Assembly (NCBI GenBank): GCA_030998225.1 | Contig: JAPYXD010000737.1 | Location: forward strand, 1-64,000 | DNA: 64,000 nt | Reading direction: 5' to 3' | Source: Diplolepis rosae | Lineage: Eukaryota > Arthropoda > Insecta > Hymenoptera > Diplolepididae | The notes under the pieces: model-generated | The model's input: only the letters and a program-made list of their open reading frames with translations | Told to the model about the DNA's origin: nothing | Databases searched by the model: none | Program-made: the position numbers and the translations under genes | Shown here: one piece after another, positions 1 to 10,690 of the stretch | Layout of the letters: every line of letters begins with the position of its first letter | Position numbering within the stretch: the first letter of the stretch is position 1

Positions 1-1560
1 AAACGTGAAATCTAAAAATAACTTGAAAACTCAAGCATTGTATTTTTTCCCTTACAAAAATCTCAATTTCAATGTTTATTGAAAGAATTGTTTATAAATA
101 AATAAAATGTATTTTTGTGTGTGCGCGCGCAAGATATACCGCCTCAGTTCCGCACTTTAACGCGCTTTTTATTTTAAAGCCGTCCATATTGCTCTTTGAA
201 TGAAAGAATAATGCTCTATGTGCGAGTGACTTTATTTTATTCCTTAATAAATATATAGTTACTTGATTATATTATATTCTTATATTATATTATAGTATTA
301 GCATCATACGGATCTTTAGTTATTAAATATTTTGAATTACTTTCGCAAAGAGTGACAATCACAGCTTTTGTTGTGCAAGAAGAATAAGAAGTCATATACT
401 TCTATACATTAATACCATATATGATTGGATAAATAATTTATGGCATAAACAGCATTTATACAACGTTATACATAATCTTTACGTAGCGTATTATAATAGA
501 GCATGCACAGTTTAAATGCACAAGGCTTTGTCAGTATGGTGCCAAGGCTGTACGAAGAAGAAGAAGAATAAGAAGAAGATTACGCTCCACTGTATGGTTA
601 TAGGCGAATGCTCAATTCAATTTTTACATTACATTCCTCTGTAGCCTAATACACTACATTACGCTACGCTCAACTGTAGCGTAAAAACGAGTTTACGCGC
701 CGGAGGCACATAATAGTATATTGCGTATCTAGGCGCACAATGAGGGTTATTGCGTGACGAGCGACAATGCTCGCAGGAGACGAAGCCGAGGCGCGATCAG
801 TCCTGCGAACATTGTCTCGAGTCTCGTAATTTCCCGAATTGTGTGCATTGGCACGTATTCTATTTTATGTGACTTCGGTGCGTATATGAGTTTTTATGCG
901 TACACTCGAATCTAATCTAGTATTGTAGTTGTTTGCGGCGCTAGTCATTACACTTGATATGTCACGACTAGTCCCGGCCATTTTGATTTTATGGATCTTG
1001 TGTAGTAGTAATGGATTTTAATAGACGCATGCACAGTTCAAATGTACAAGGGTTTGCCAGTAAGGTGCTAACGCTGTACGAAGAAGATTGTGCTCCGTTG
1101 CATATACTACATTGCGCTACTGTTAACTGCAGCGAAAAAACTAGTTTGCGCGCCGGTGACACATAAAAATATTTAATAACTGAAGATCTGTACGATGCTA
1201 ATATTATAATATAATATAATCAAGTAATTATATATTTATCAAAAAATAAAATAAACTCACTCGCCCATGTAGCATTATTCTTTCATTCAAAGAACAAAAT
1301 GGACGGTCTTAGAATAAAAACCGCGTGAAAATGCGGAACTTAGGCGGTAAACGTTGCACGCGCGCACACAAAAATGTTATTGTTGTGACTAAACCACTTC
1401 GATCTACACGGTTTTTTTCAGGAATAAATGCACAAATGTTTATTACATAAGTTGTTGTCGTTAATACAGATCCTAGAGGCGCAGAAATACATTTTATTTA
1501 TTTATAAACAATTCTTTCAATAAACATAGAAACTGAGATTTTTGTACTGGAAAAAATACT
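1..1560. repeat. Foldback element with ~350-bp inverted arms
   Basis: Sequence from about 41 to 370 reappears as its reverse complement at about 1180-1560; both arms carry the alternating GTGTGCGCGCGC tract and the TATATTATATTATA stretch. The right arm has about 110 extra bases near 1381-1490. Between the arms, 491-720 and 1018-1170 are direct repeats sharing GCATGCACAGTT and an expandable GAA run (551-581 against 1078-1086). A further hairpin lies at about 734-848. No transposase is visible. The left arm may continue beyond the window. Confidence 0.75.
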
Positions 1561-2200
1561 GTTTTGTAGTGTCATGTCTCACTGGCCTGCAATGGAAAAA
1601 TATTTAATTCAGGGTACTTGCTTGCTGAGAAAAAAAAAATTCCCAAAACACTAGAAAAAACATTGATTGATTACAAAAAATAAACAATCGGGAATTTTAC
1701 AACAAAATTAATAAGATGTACTTTGTACGCTTGAAACTCGGTTTAAGCTAAATATCAACGAAAAATACGTTCCTTCCTTTTTCATTAGTCTACTATTATT
1801 ATAAAATGTGCTTTAATAGTAAGATGTTTGAAGAATGCGAATTTTGACGGTTTTTATTTTTTTTATCCCCGTTCACACCTTGCAAAAATCGGCAAAAATT
1901 CTGTTTTAATTATCGATAGGTAACTGATGAATAGCATAATTCAAAAGAGTGGTCGCTCAAATCAAACATGAATAAAATTTCGTTCAAAAATTTTCGCAAT
2001 TTTTTTCATCGATAATTATGCACCAAAATATCTGCAAAAATTTAAAAATGTGTCTTCTATTTGAAAAAACAACCCTGATTTTTTTCAAAATCTTCCAATG
2101 ATTAGTTTAGCTAAAAAAATCAAAAAACGAAAATGGTAAAATCTGCCATTACTCATTCAAAATGGCGGATAATGATAAGAAAATTTGGCAAAATCATCTC
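1561..2200. other. AT-rich stretch, nothing recognised
   Basis: No open frame of note, no repeat of clear structure and no RNA gene was recognised in this stretch. Confidence 0.5.
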
Positions 2201-2209
2201 TTGCTCAAC

Positions 2210-2505
2210 CTCTTCCATATGGTTGATGCGAAATTTGACTTGGTTTCAAGCCCGATTTCACATAAAAACCCGGCTATGCCCTTTCAAGCCAAGTAGGTGT
2301 GCTTGAAGCGAAATAGCCATTTTTACACTTTTTCAGGTCTTTATTTGATAAAGGTGGTTTTTATAATTTCGTCCCCTATTTTTTGACGGTGGCAATCTTT
2401 CGGGCATCACTAGACCCATTTGAAATAAGACGAAATTTCAATCTAAGTAGGTGTGCTCGGGGCGAAATAGCCCTTTTTCCACTTTTTAGGTCAATAAGGG
2501 ATGTT
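2210..2505 (+). repeat. Diverged direct repeat, ~154-bp spacing
   Basis: The word AAGTAGGTGTGCT followed by GCGAAATAGCC and a CACTTTTT block occurs at 2291 and again at 2445. The copies are diverged. The spacing is close to that of the tandem array just downstream, so this may be its older edge. Confidence 0.5.
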
Positions 2506-2689
2506 TTCCACCCTTGGAATTAAAATTTCAAAAAATTTTGGTACAGATCGTCCAATGAACGCTCAAAACTGTAAGTACATTCAAGTTGAACTGAAATTTA
2601 AAAAATTGTTTTTTTGTAGAAATGATGATGCCTCAAATAATAATATAGTTGGAAATACGGTTTTACTTTTAAAAATAAAACTGCACAAA

Positions 2690-3440
2690 ATGTATTAGCA
2701 AAATAATTTAATGGCTGAATTGAGCACTAAATAATAACATTAAAAAGTGAATTTAATTCGAATCTTCATATATTTTCCAGAGTGGACATACGAGCTTAAC
2801 GTTATGCCAGCAGTACCACTCATTATTTTAAAAAATTAAAAAGTTATTGATTTCGCAATAGGGTAATTTGAGAACACTGATAGATCACTAAATTCTGAGG
2901 TATTGAAAAGTGGATTCAATTCACATATTCAACTATTATTCAGTATAGAAATGCCAGCTTAACGTTAAGCCTGTAGTATCACTCATTATTTTAAAGATTA
3001 TATATTTTGCAATATGGTTATTTGAGAGCGCAAATTGAGCACTAAATGGTAAGGCATTGACGAATGTGGTTTTTTATTTGATGATGTCTATTCCTGTACG
3101 ATAGTGATAGCGTATGGTTAGCCCATCAATAGAGATAATTTTAAAAAATAACAGTGCAATAAATTTTGCAATAGGGCAATTTAAGAGCACTAATTGAGCC
3201 TCAATTTGGGTATATTAAAAAGTGAATCTAATTCATATCTTCAAGTATTTTTCAGTGTGATCACGCCAACTTAACTTGAGGCTAGTGGTACCGCTCATTA
3301 TTTTAAAAAATTAAAATGTTATAAATTTCGCAATAGGGTTATTTGAGAGTACTAATTCAGTACTAACTTCTTATATATTGAAAAATGACATATTATAAAC
3401 TTGAATACAACAATTTGGTTCTGCCAGCTTAACATACCAC
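2690..3440. repeat. Degenerate tandem array, ~158-bp period, five units
   Basis: A unit containing AGCTTAAC, CACTCATTATTTTAAA, TTTCGCAATAGGGT and TTGAG-GCACTAA recurs with anchor positions near 2793, 2956, 3109, 3268 and 3426, giving spacings of 153-163 bp. The units are clearly diverged from one another, so the array is old. No open frame is kept across units. Confidence 0.65.
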
Positions 3441-4284
3441 TTATACGCATCTTGAAATTTCATATTCAGAGCAATTTTTAGCTCAAGTCAACCCCTTTAC
3501 GTCTCTTTTCCAACAAAATTCATCAAGAAAATTTGGAAATTTTAATGAATAAATTGATTTTAAGTACCATGCGAGATTTAATGATTTATGAGTTATCAAA
3601 GAATCTAGAAAATATTCTGATTTATCGACACTTCGATGTATATTAACTTTCATATACTGTATATGCAAATGACTCCATATACTTTTATATGAAATTTAAT
3701 ACAAACATTTTTTAACAGTGAAGAGCTCGTTAGAACGTGAGATAAATTTTTTTAACATTGCGTTTAACCGTAAACGAATGAATCGATAAAGAAATAATTT
3801 GTGCGCACTCTACAACAATGAAAAAGTTTAAATTTCTCGCCATTAGAAAACACGTTTTTCACAAGCTGGCTATCTTGCTTGTCGAAAAACGCAGTCGACT
3901 TTAGAGTGCGGTAACTAAGCTTCAGTTTAACCATTTCACATATTGGAAAAGTATAGGAAGGGTTTTATTGTTCCATTCCAGTAGTAGAAAACCTTCTTAG
4001 AAAAAATGTTAAGAATGTGAATATGTTTTATTGTGGGAAATAAAAACTAAATAATAAAATTGACTATTTTTTACTGGAATAATTTTACTAAGCTGAATTC
4101 ATTTTGACAGTTAAATATATTTCACTAGACATTTTTTCAAGAATTGCTTCTTTACTACAGAAATAATAAAAAAATAAGATATCTTCTTATACACATTTTC
4201 TACGGAAGGAATAATCTCAGTGTTTGATAAAATCAAGCTAGCTGTTGATGGAATAAAAATACTAATACAGAATTACACGTGCGC
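3441..4284. other. AT-rich stretch, no gene recognised
   Basis: One short minus-strand open frame (3483-3668) looks like chance. The word GAACGTGAGATAA at about 3735 also occurs in the arms of the palindrome at 5831-7990, hinting at an old fragment of the same family. Confidence 0.4.
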
Positions 4285-4475
4285 TTAATAATCCTGTCAT
4301 AAAAGAACCAGTTGGACTAAGTAGAAATAATGGTACTGTGACAATAACAAAGGTGATCTAAGTTAAACTAAGTTGAATTTCTATTTGCTTTAACTTGGAT
4401 CACCTAGGTTATTGTCACACTATCAATATTTCTATTTGATTCAACTGGTCCTTTTACGAAGAGACGTGTTAATAA
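4285..4475. mobile_element. Small hairpin MITE
   Basis: The halves are inverted copies: CAGTTGGACTAAGTAGAAAT and GACAATAAC on the left face GTTATTGTCAC and ATTTCTATTTGATTCAACTG on the right, closing at about 4380. It is too short to encode a transposase. The superfamily is not identified. Confidence 0.7.
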
Positions 4476-4813
4476 TATCAACAAATGAATTTTTGCATAC
4501 ATACATGTTTCTTTACTCTTAATTATATTAATCATCACCTTTTTCAATTACTTTAAACATTGCATGAAATTCGCCTTAAATTTTGAATGAACACAGCGCA
4601 ATTAAACATTTTAAAATTTATGTTGAATATACTCAATTTATTGCCACAATCCGAATTTTTTCAAAGTTTGTAATAACTGGTTACATTTAGAGTATATTAA
4701 TAAAATTTTTAAAAAACAGCTGCGCATTCGCATCTTTTCAAACAACGAAGAAAACTACTTGCGTCAACCAAAACTGTTGTTTCAAGTGAAAGATGAAGAA
4801 TGAATAAAAAATA

Positions 4814-5062
4814 TTAACCTTTATAGGAGAGAGACCCGGGACTTCGTTGACCAGAAGATGAAGTCTCGGGCGAGATACGAGAGCGCCACGCATTCACATT
4901 AGTCGGCGAAACTGTTGGACTGTTGTTGTTGCTTTTTCGAAGAGTACTTCCTTGTCTGCTTTGTCTTAGAAGCGAACTCACCGGCAAAGTAGCTCGCATT
5001 GGACCCTGTTTTGATGTCGAGCATGGAGAAGACTTTCGCATTCGCTGTGATGTTCCCGACAT
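4814..5062 (-). CDS. Probable host gene: serine-rich first coding exon
   Basis: The ATG at 5060-5062 follows CAAA, a good start context, and opens an 82-codon frame rich in Ser, Arg, Pro, Thr and Asn with no hydrophobic segment. This is typical of a disordered basic N-terminus. Base composition is more balanced and CpG-rich than the surrounding AT-rich DNA. The frame runs into a plausible splice donor (AAAG, then GTTAATATTT) near its end, so it is probably exon 1, with later exons beyond the left edge or unrecognised. It is single copy here and lacks flanking inverted repeats, unlike other short frames. I do not recognise the family; function unknown. Confidence 0.5.
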   Translation of the reverse strand: MSGTSQRMRKSSPCSTSKQGPMRATLPVSSLLRQSRQGSTLRKSNNNSPTVSPTNVNAWRSRISPETSSSGQRSPGSLSYKG

Positions 5063-5511
5063 TTTGACATAGAGACCGATGAAGAATTGCTAATGTCTAG
5101 TCCGCCGGTCGACGCGTTACCGACAACGACACTAAAACCGTAATCCGTAAGGACCAATTTAACGTAGATCTTCTTTTCTCAAGCCTAGAAATTCACTTAT
5201 TTGTTAATAAAATAATTTGAATTACAAATGCAATGAAATTATAAACATTTTCTTATTCATAGTACTCCACAGGTTCCACACTCACGTGTATACACTACAG
5301 TTGATCTGTATGCTTTGACACTCACGTTGAAGAAATGACCACGTTTCCACCGTCAAGATTTATCAAGTCCTGACCGTAGGTGAAAATCATGTACACCAGA
5401 ATATACGGACGGTGTCCAAGTCAGCGGTGCCGCGTCGGGATAAGTAAGGGGGAAACAGTGGAAATGGTGGGGATCAGCAATATTACTTGGCCTATAAGCA
5501 CGATTAAGGTG
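5063..5511 (-). promoter_or_regulatory. Putative upstream region of the serine-rich exon
   Basis: The first ~100 bases upstream of the exon are CpG-containing (several CG dinucleotides at about 5100-5150), in contrast to the AT-rich surroundings. This fits a 5' UTR and promoter for a minus-strand gene. No TATA box was identified. A minus-strand frame at 5353-5535 has no supporting feature. Confidence 0.3.
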
Positions 5512-5830
5512 CAGACATACATCTAAAGCAAGCATTTTATGGTGTATTTATACATCTGTCTGCCTGACCGGTGCGAACAGAAAATACATAAGAGTAAAGG
5601 AGACAGAAAGTGTAAAATTGGAAAAAAGAAGACATCTGTCTTTTTTGCTCTTATGTATTTTTTGTCCGCAACTGGCAGGCAGACAGAGGTATAAATGCAC
5701 CATTACTAGCTGATTAGCGCAAAAGCTTACAAGAGTGAATGAGATGGGGATTATTCTGTCTCTCTCACTCCTGTGTGTTTTTGCACAAGCAACCAAGGCA
5801 AACAAATGCTTGCTTCAGAGGTATGTCTAC
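5512..5830. repeat. Compound nested hairpins
   Basis: Outer inverted words AGACATAC and AAAGCAAGCATT (about 5515-5535) match AATGCTTGCTT and GTATGTCT (about 5806-5828). Inside are two smaller hairpins: 5537-5702, with ATGGTGTATTTATAC facing GTATAAATGCACCAT, and about 5717-5800. They look like MITEs stacked in MITEs. Confidence 0.65.
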
Positions 5831-6415
5831 ACCACTGATCTCTATAATACACTGGATGCACAATGCCAATGGGAAAGTCCGCAAAGTCGTGTGCCCAATT
5901 GAAGGCTGAGCCGCCATATTTACTTAGGTTGATTACAAAGAATGTTGCGGTAAATTCAAATATAGAAAAAAGGGAAAAGTGTATATATTAAAGAAACAAT
6001 ATGAAACTCATACTTTTTTACCGGTATTAGTATTGATAGTATACGTAATTAAACTAATGAAATGAAATTTATTGAATAATGCTAAAATATAACTGGGTAA
6101 TATTTATTATTATGGTATATAATGTTGTATATATTTAAATAGGCATATGTATTTATTTCTTAACTATAATTAAATATAAATTTATTATAAATTTATCAAA
6201 TATAGATTACAGAATTCAACAAGTAAACGTACCTTGGAGCAGTGTAAAAATTATCTCACGTTCTGAACGTCAACTATTAATAATAGTCACGTATAATAAC
6301 TATTTTTAGTATAAATTAATTCGCGTTTCATAATTCAACCCTTATGTACCTGTATATTAACGGTTTTGAAAACTGGAAAAAAGCTCCATCCCCTTCTGTT
6401 TATAAAAATGTTGAA

Positions 6416-6481
6416 TTACTCGATCTTGTTGGCGTATTTCATCATACGTTTAAATTGCTCAGGAGTAATAATTTGCTCCAA
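6416..6481 (-). CDS. Captured terminal exon in left palindrome arm
   Basis: Read on the minus strand, a pyrimidine-rich tract ending in CTTTCAG precedes 21 codons and a TAA. The peptide contains the segment TPEQFKRMMKYANKIE and is charged and probably helical. It is the mirror image of the exon at 7349-7414. It resembles the last exon of a spliced gene. Whether that gene is a transposase or a captured host gene cannot be told, and the family is not recognised. Confidence 0.4.
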   Translation of the reverse strand: MEQIITPEQFKRMMKYANKIE

Positions 6482-7348
6482 CTGAAAGAAGTAATAGAAA
6501 TATTTTAAATATATACAAAAATTATAAACTATTGTATTTTGGTCGTTTACGAACATTTTAATTTATCAGGAAATAATAAAATTGGAAAAGAAACAAACCC
6601 TAAAATATAATTAATACTGAATGCAGATATTACATGAAAATTAAGTATGTTACTAAATAATAGAATCTAATTCTACAAAGACCTAAGTAATAATATAGAA
6701 GATTATCACTAAATATTACAAAACATCAGGTACGAAAGTACTTCACAAGCAGCAAATCACTTAATTAAAAATCACCAGAGTATCACAAACAAGAAGTTCT
6801 AAATGTCAAACTAAAGTAGTGACTAATTCAACACCTTAATTTTTAAACTAAATGCAAAAGTAGTAAATAAACAATTCTTAAAAGAAAAAAATCAATAATA
6901 ATTACAATAATAAAAAAATAATAAATAAATAATAAAAAAAATAGTAAATAAAATCATTGTTTTCTTTTAAGAATTGTTTATTTATTACTTTTGCATGTAG
7001 TTTAAAAATTAAGGTGTTGAATTAGTCACTACTTTAGTTTGACATTTAAAACTTCTTGTTTGTGATACTCTGGTGATTTATAATTAAGTGATTTGCTGCT
7101 TGTGAAGTACTTTCGTACCTGATGTTTTGTACTATTTAGTGATAATCTTCTATATTATAACTTAGTTCTTTATAGAATTAGATTCTATTATTTAGTAACA
7201 TACTAGTCACAGTATTAATTAAATTTCAGGGTTTCTTTCTTTTCCAATTTTATTATTTTCTGATAAATTAAAATTTTCGTAAAAGACCAAAATACAATAG
7301 TTTATAATTTTTGTATATATTTTAAATTATTTCTATTACTTCTTTCAG

Positions 7349-7414
7349 TTGGAGCAAATTATTACTCCTGAGCAATTTAAACGTATGATGAAATACGCCA
7401 ACAAGATCGAGTAA
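7349..7414 (+). CDS. Captured terminal exon in right palindrome arm
   Basis: An acceptor-like tract (TTCTATTACTTCTTTCAG, ending at 7348) leads into 21 codons and a TAA at 7412-7414. It encodes the same peptide as 6416-6481. As the arms are near identical this is one observation, not two independent ones. No upstream exon with a matching donor was found in the element, so it may now act only as an orphan 3' exon. Confidence 0.4.
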   Translation: MEQIITPEQFKRMMKYANKIE

Positions 7415-7994
7415 TTCAACATTTTTTTAAACAGAAGGGGATGGAGCTTTTTTCCAGTTTTCAAAACCGTTAATATACAGGTACATAAGGGTTGAATTAT
7501 GAAACGCGAATTAATTTATACTAAAAATAGTTATTATACGTGACTATTATTAATAGTTCACGTTCAAAACGTGAGATAATTTTTACACTGCTCCAAGGTA
7601 CCTTTACTTGTTGAATTCTGTAATCTATATTTGATAAATTTATAATAAATTTATATTTAATTATAGTTAAGAAATAAATACATATGCCTATTTAAATATA
7701 TACAACATTATATACCATAATAATAAATATTACCCAGTTATATTTTAGTATTATTCAATAAATTTCATTTCATAAGTTTAATTATGTATACTATCAATAC
7801 TAATACCGGTAAAAAAGCATGAGTTTCATATTGTTTCTTTAATATATACACTTTTCCCTTTTTGCTACATTTGAATTTACCGCAACATTCTTTGTAATCA
7901 ACCTAAGTAAATATGGCGGCTCAGCCTTCAATTGGGCACACGACTTTGCGGACTTTCCCATTGGCATTGTGCATCCAGTGTATTATAGAGATCA

Positions 7995-8216
7995 GTGGTA
8001 GAACCCCAAGAGTTAGGAACAGGAAGACGTTATTTTCAAGCCTACGAGTCACTGCAAAAAGAGGAACAACTTTTGGACTTGGCTGGAGTTAGCTATGGCA
8101 CTTTTGATATTTTGTTAGAAAGAACACACGTACCATTAGATAACTGTAAATTTAGTCAAAAGAATTCTAATCCTGAAATTCATAATAAAATTGTTCAAAT
8201 CTGCTCATATTTTTGA
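7995..8216 (+). pseudogene. Transposase-like fragment (possibly DDE_4/Harbinger-like)
   Basis: A ~73-codon frame begins with GTG at the very edge of the palindrome and ends in TGA. It has no ATG start, so it is best read as an internal exon fragment. The segment around KEEQLLDLAGVSYGTFDILLE has the Leu/Phe-spaced helical pattern that precedes the catalytic core in DDE_4 (HARBI1-like) transposases. That comparison is from memory of the family and weak. No catalytic DDE residues follow; the frame ends in a low-complexity tail. It lies outside the palindrome's inverted repeat. Confidence 0.35.
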
Positions 8217-8344
8217 TTTACTGAAAAAAATCTTACTTACTGAATGTAAATACATATACAGAAAATAATTACGAGCTAATGACCTTGCAATCGTCGTGTA
8301 AACAAGCCATATGCATCAGCCCGTATTTCATGATTCTAACTTGA

Positions 8345-9250
8345 CCCCGTTAGTGTCCTAAGTTGAATTCCTAAGTTAGTTTGCCTGACCGTCACACGCG
8401 GCGCTAACTGTACCATCACTCCCTGAAAATTCACAGTAACACACAAAGAATTTAATATACAAAATTGTTTAAATATATATAATAAAAACTGTATAAGAAC
8501 AATTAAATTTTTTTTCCATTTTCAAAACCAAAAGTAGTCTATCTACGTCCGTTTTCATCCTCTAACATTCACGAAATGTGAAAGTTGAAATTTAGGGAAA
8601 CAAAAAGTTGTAAAAATTCAAAGTATTTTCATACCTAAAAAGCGGATCCTACAAATTGTGAAAATTGAGTATTAGAAACAAAATAGAAAATATGTAATTA
8701 GAAATACATTAAAAGTATTTTTGTAATTTTTTTATGAATGATTTCACGAATTTGAATTTTTACAACTTTGTTTCCCTAAATTTAAATTTTCACAGCCTCC
8801 AGGTAAAAATAATTACAGTTTCTTTCATATACATCGGATATTTTCCGTAAATCTACCTTTGTGATAGACGAACAAAAATTTTGAAAAGTTCATCGCTTTA
8901 GGTGTTGTTAAAAATGGTTAAAACTATGAAATTTGGACTTTTTTGCATTATTTTTGTCAATGCTGCACAAAATCACTAGTATATAATAGTAAAATAGTAA
9001 AGTAATAGTTTTATTACGAGATAGGTATGAATAAAAAGGGGAAAATTTAATTTAGAATATTTAATTAATATTAATATTTAAAGTCTGATCTCTTTTACTT
9101 GTTTATGGCATTGAATAATATATTTTAAAAAATTTTTATATTAAATTTTTCGTATATACTGTGAATTTTCAGGGAGTGATGGTACAGTTAGCGCCGTGCG
9201 TGACGGTTCAGCAAACTAACTTAGAAATTCAACTCAGGACACTAACGGGG
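8345..9250. mobile_element. Family C foldback element, short copy
   Basis: TIRs of about 90 bp start CCCCGTTAGTGTCCTAAG and include the segment ACTGTACCATCACTCCCTG, seen inverted at 9165-9250. The interior is AT-rich with no gene. Related copies are at 13838-17037, 33828-35466 and 62866-64000. Confidence 0.8.
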
Positions 9251-9461
9251 CGCCATTTAGGAAATGGTAGAATAGATAAAAATAGATGTAGATAATAAAC
9301 ACATTTAAAGTTTTTGAAAAATTATTTCAGTGCATGATTTCTTATGGATTTAATGTTTCATATTAGTTCATTAAAATAATTTGAATCTGATTAATGTTTC
9401 ATAACAATATAATAATGAACAATTTTTATTTATTCGATTAATATATTAATTGAATTTTTCA
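9251..9461. other. AT-rich spacer
   Basis: Nothing recognised apart from poly-AT stretches. Confidence 0.4.
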
Positions 9462-9464
9462 TTA

Positions 9465-9599
9465 GGGGCCGTTCACATAATACGTCACGCCTTTTTCATT
9501 TGTTTAAAAGGAGATAAGAATAAAATTGTCGTGAAGTTGACAACGACAAAGCTACATAAACAAAAGAAAAGTAGAGTTACGTATTATTTGAACAGCCCC
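9465..9599. mobile_element. MITE with GGGGCCGTTCA termini and TTA duplication
   Basis: The left end GGGGCCGTTCACATAATACG faces CGTATTATTTGAACAGCCCC. TTA is present on both sides (9462-9464 and 9600-9602). A 3-bp TWA duplication is the mark of PIF/Harbinger elements, so that assignment is suggested. Length is 135 bp, with no coding capacity. Confidence 0.75.
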
Positions 9600-9602
9600 T
9601 TA

Positions 9603-10120
9603 GATCATTAATAATTGATTGCTTGAATTAATTATATTCATTAATTTAATCCATCAATTAATACCAATACTTTATTAAAGCAACTATATTAGATCAAATT
9701 ATAAGGTCTTGTTACTCATAATCCAATGCATAATATTTTGTATTATCAACATAAAATAAGGCAATTAATATAGAAAAACAATGAATAAATATATTGCTAA
9801 TATTTCCATTATTATCGATATTGGTAAAGAAATATTAATGAAGAAATAATTTTACTCTAATTATTCGTGATATAAGGATCCTATATGCAAAACACTTTCT
9901 TTCTTGTACTCTTGCGATTAATTTTCTAGAGTGTTATAACCATTTTATGTTTCAAGCTCTGATTAGTATTCAAAAATGTTATTTTAATAAAATTGATAAT
10001 CTTAGTTCTTCGAAAATCATAAAACCTTAATTGTTTATCAATTTTCACCATATAAAATAATACTTTAATCGAAGAGGATGCAAGTGGCGCCGCCTTACGG
10101 ATTAGTTCCAAGTGGCATCA
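9603..10120. other. AT-rich stretch, no gene recognised
   Basis: One short minus frame (9926-10111) has no supporting feature. No structure recognised. Confidence 0.4.
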
Positions 10121-10121
10121 C

Positions 10122-10288
10122 TAAAGGAGAAATTACACGTCTGCATGCAGGCATTATGCATGCAGTTTACCATGGTAACATACAAGAGAGAAAAAGACTG
10201 ACAATTTTCCTGTTTCTTTCCCACTAATATGTAACCATGGTAACCTGCATGCATAATTCCTGCATGCAGAGGTGTAATTCCTCCTTAA
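10122..10288. mobile_element. Hairpin MITE with nested small palindromes
   Basis: AAGGAGAAATTACACGTCTG on the left faces CAGAGGTGTAATTCCTCCTT on the right. Each arm also has TGCATGCAG and ACCATGGT palindromic words. Non-coding. Confidence 0.75.
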
Positions 10289-10317
10289 CGGACGACTTTT
10301 CCAATGTTGAAAAAGAC

Positions 10318-10680
10318 CGTCGTGGGATAGGGCTGCTTTAAACTAAATTTCTGGAACATAACCTATAATATTGTACCCTTTTAGAGTTTTTGTTTTTCAC
10401 TTTCTTCCGCACAAATAAAATGCATCACATACAAAGTTTAAGAGATAATTTCACATTGCAGCGTTAATTCATTTTTATTGTTTAACACGTTTAACAAGCC
10501 AAAATAACAAAATTCTCAGATATTCTAAAAGAATTTATCTGCCGGTTATATTCTTGGTGAAATTCTCATTTTCCTCACCGTTCTCAAATATAACCTACTC
10601 AGAACTCTAAAAATTTCTAGGGGTATCTGTACGTATTATAAAAATACTGCAAAGAGTTCGGGGCCAGCAGCCCTATCCGA
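10318..10680. mobile_element. Candidate MITE with GGATAGGGCTGCT termini
   Basis: GGATAGGGCTGCT near 10325 is repeated inverted as AGCAGCCCTATCC near 10665. The interior is AT-rich and single copy. No clear target duplication was seen, so this is a weaker call than neighbouring MITEs. Confidence 0.45.
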
Positions 10681-10690
10681 CTCCCTGCCT

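Larger units (their letters stand above)
5831..7990. mobile_element. ~2.1-kb near-perfect palindrome (foldback element)
   Basis: The terminal sequence CCACTGATCTCTATAATACA at the left is mirrored at about 7970-7998. The arms pair almost continuously, 5831-6888 with 6960-7990, leaving a loop of only about 70 AT-rich bases. Both arms hold the same short terminal exon (listed separately). Flanking duplication is not clear; TA-containing flanks are present on both sides. No complete transposase is present, so it is non-autonomous. Confidence 0.85.
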
